Source: Sphingobacteriaceae bacterium (GTDB lineage Bacteria > Bacteroidota > Bacteroidia > B-17B0 > Aurantibacillaceae). From it: DNA of 64,000 nucleotides. The first letter of the stretch is position 1, and every line of letters begins with the position of its first letter. The translations under genes and the position numbers were made by a program. The notes under the pieces are model-generated. The model did not search any database and was not told the DNA's origin. It was given only the letters and a program-made list of their open reading frames with translations. Shown here piece after piece: positions 63,910-64,000 of the stretch. The DNA lies in NCBI GenBank assembly GCA_023251725.1, contig JAHEYG010000006.1, forward strand, positions 1 to 64,000, written 5' to 3'.

Positions 63910-64000
63910 AAACTCCGCGCCCTAATCTGCGTGCCTCAGCGAGAAACCATGGGGTGCACGTTTCTCGCAGATTTACGCGGATTTAAAAAACGCAGAGTTT
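63910..64000. repeat. Large interspersed inverted repeat at the window edge
   Basis: GCGAGAAAC (63939-63947) pairs exactly with GTTTCTCGC (63960-63968); AAACTCCGCG (63910-63919) pairs 9 of 10 with CGCAGAGTTT (63991-64000). The middle arms match partly. It may continue past the edge. No gene is seen from 63820 to 64000. Confidence 0.6.

Noticed and set aside
1-64000. tRNA, rRNA or CRISPR arrays
   Set aside because: No T-loop or acceptor patterns, no rRNA stretches and no regularly spaced repeats were noticed by eye; a covariance-model scan would be needed to exclude small RNAs.

Overview
The window comes from an AT-rich Bacteroidota chromosome. The lineage is shown by three type IX secretion (T9SS) type-A cargo proteins and one type-B cargo protein with SprB-like repeats, a PorT-like protein, a GldL/GldM-like pair, a TonB receptor with a carboxypeptidase-like N-terminal domain, an ExbB-ExbD-ExbD-TonB operon, DUF2480, DUF4199, DUF6962 and DUF3109 proteins, and TAnnTTTG promoter -7 boxes in place of TATAAT. 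I see no rRNA, tRNA or CRISPR array. Gene density is high and no gap longer than 300 bases was found.

Layout. 1-3.6 kb: a TonB-dependent receptor flanked by two paralogous exported proteins. 3.6-6.35 kb: a compact three-gene accessory module (DUF6932 nucleotidyltransferase-like, XRE regulator, KGGVGR ParA-like ATPase with TPRs), preceded by a perfect 40-bp palindrome. 6.3-15 kb: uvrC, asnS, lepA, porT-like, a MORN-repeat protein and an FAD oxidoreductase. 14.9-17.3 kb: a GldL-like/GldM-like reading frame split by one in-frame stop, then an outer-membrane protein. 17.3-22.4 kb: aroK and a heme cluster (hemB, DUF6962, a hemC-hemD fusion, hemA). 22.5-24.8 kb: a TPR/SpoIIE phosphatase. 24.8-27.7 kb: the conserved yceD-rpmF-plsX-fabH block. 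28-30.6 kb: a large SprB-like T9SS protein. 30.8-38.3 kb: the Ton energy-transduction operon and its usual PstS-like and TPR partners, separated from tonB by a T9SS gene on the other strand and a 161-bp hairpin element.

38.4-52 kb: M1 aminopeptidase, VOC protein, kbl, kdsA, a small DUF559 nuclease gene bracketed by GC-rich palindromic repeats, ubiE, rfaE1, an aminotransferase and envelope or secreted proteins. 52-59.3 kb: a complete SUF iron-sulfur assembly operon (sufA-sufB-sufC-sufD-sufS-sufE-DUF59-DUF2480) carrying an inserted nucleotidyltransferase/small-protein pair. 59.4-61.1 kb: an ArsR-SRPBCC-DoxX-SRPBCC operon with a visible operator. 61.1-64 kb: DUF4199, a membrane LuxR-type regulator, DUF3109, DUF4349, and a large intergenic inverted repeat at the edge.

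The most promising undescribed features are: (i) the DUF559 nuclease gene and its repeats, each of which is a hairpin followed by a mirror copy of its own purine arm, an architecture repeated by a different repeat inside the suf operon; (ii) the DUF6932/XRE/KGGVGR-ATPase module with its palindrome; (iii) the 161-bp hairpin element after tonB; (iv) the stop-interrupted GldL/GldM-like reading frame; and (v) the nucleotidyltransferase pair inside the suf operon. All functional roles for these are inference from sequence alone.
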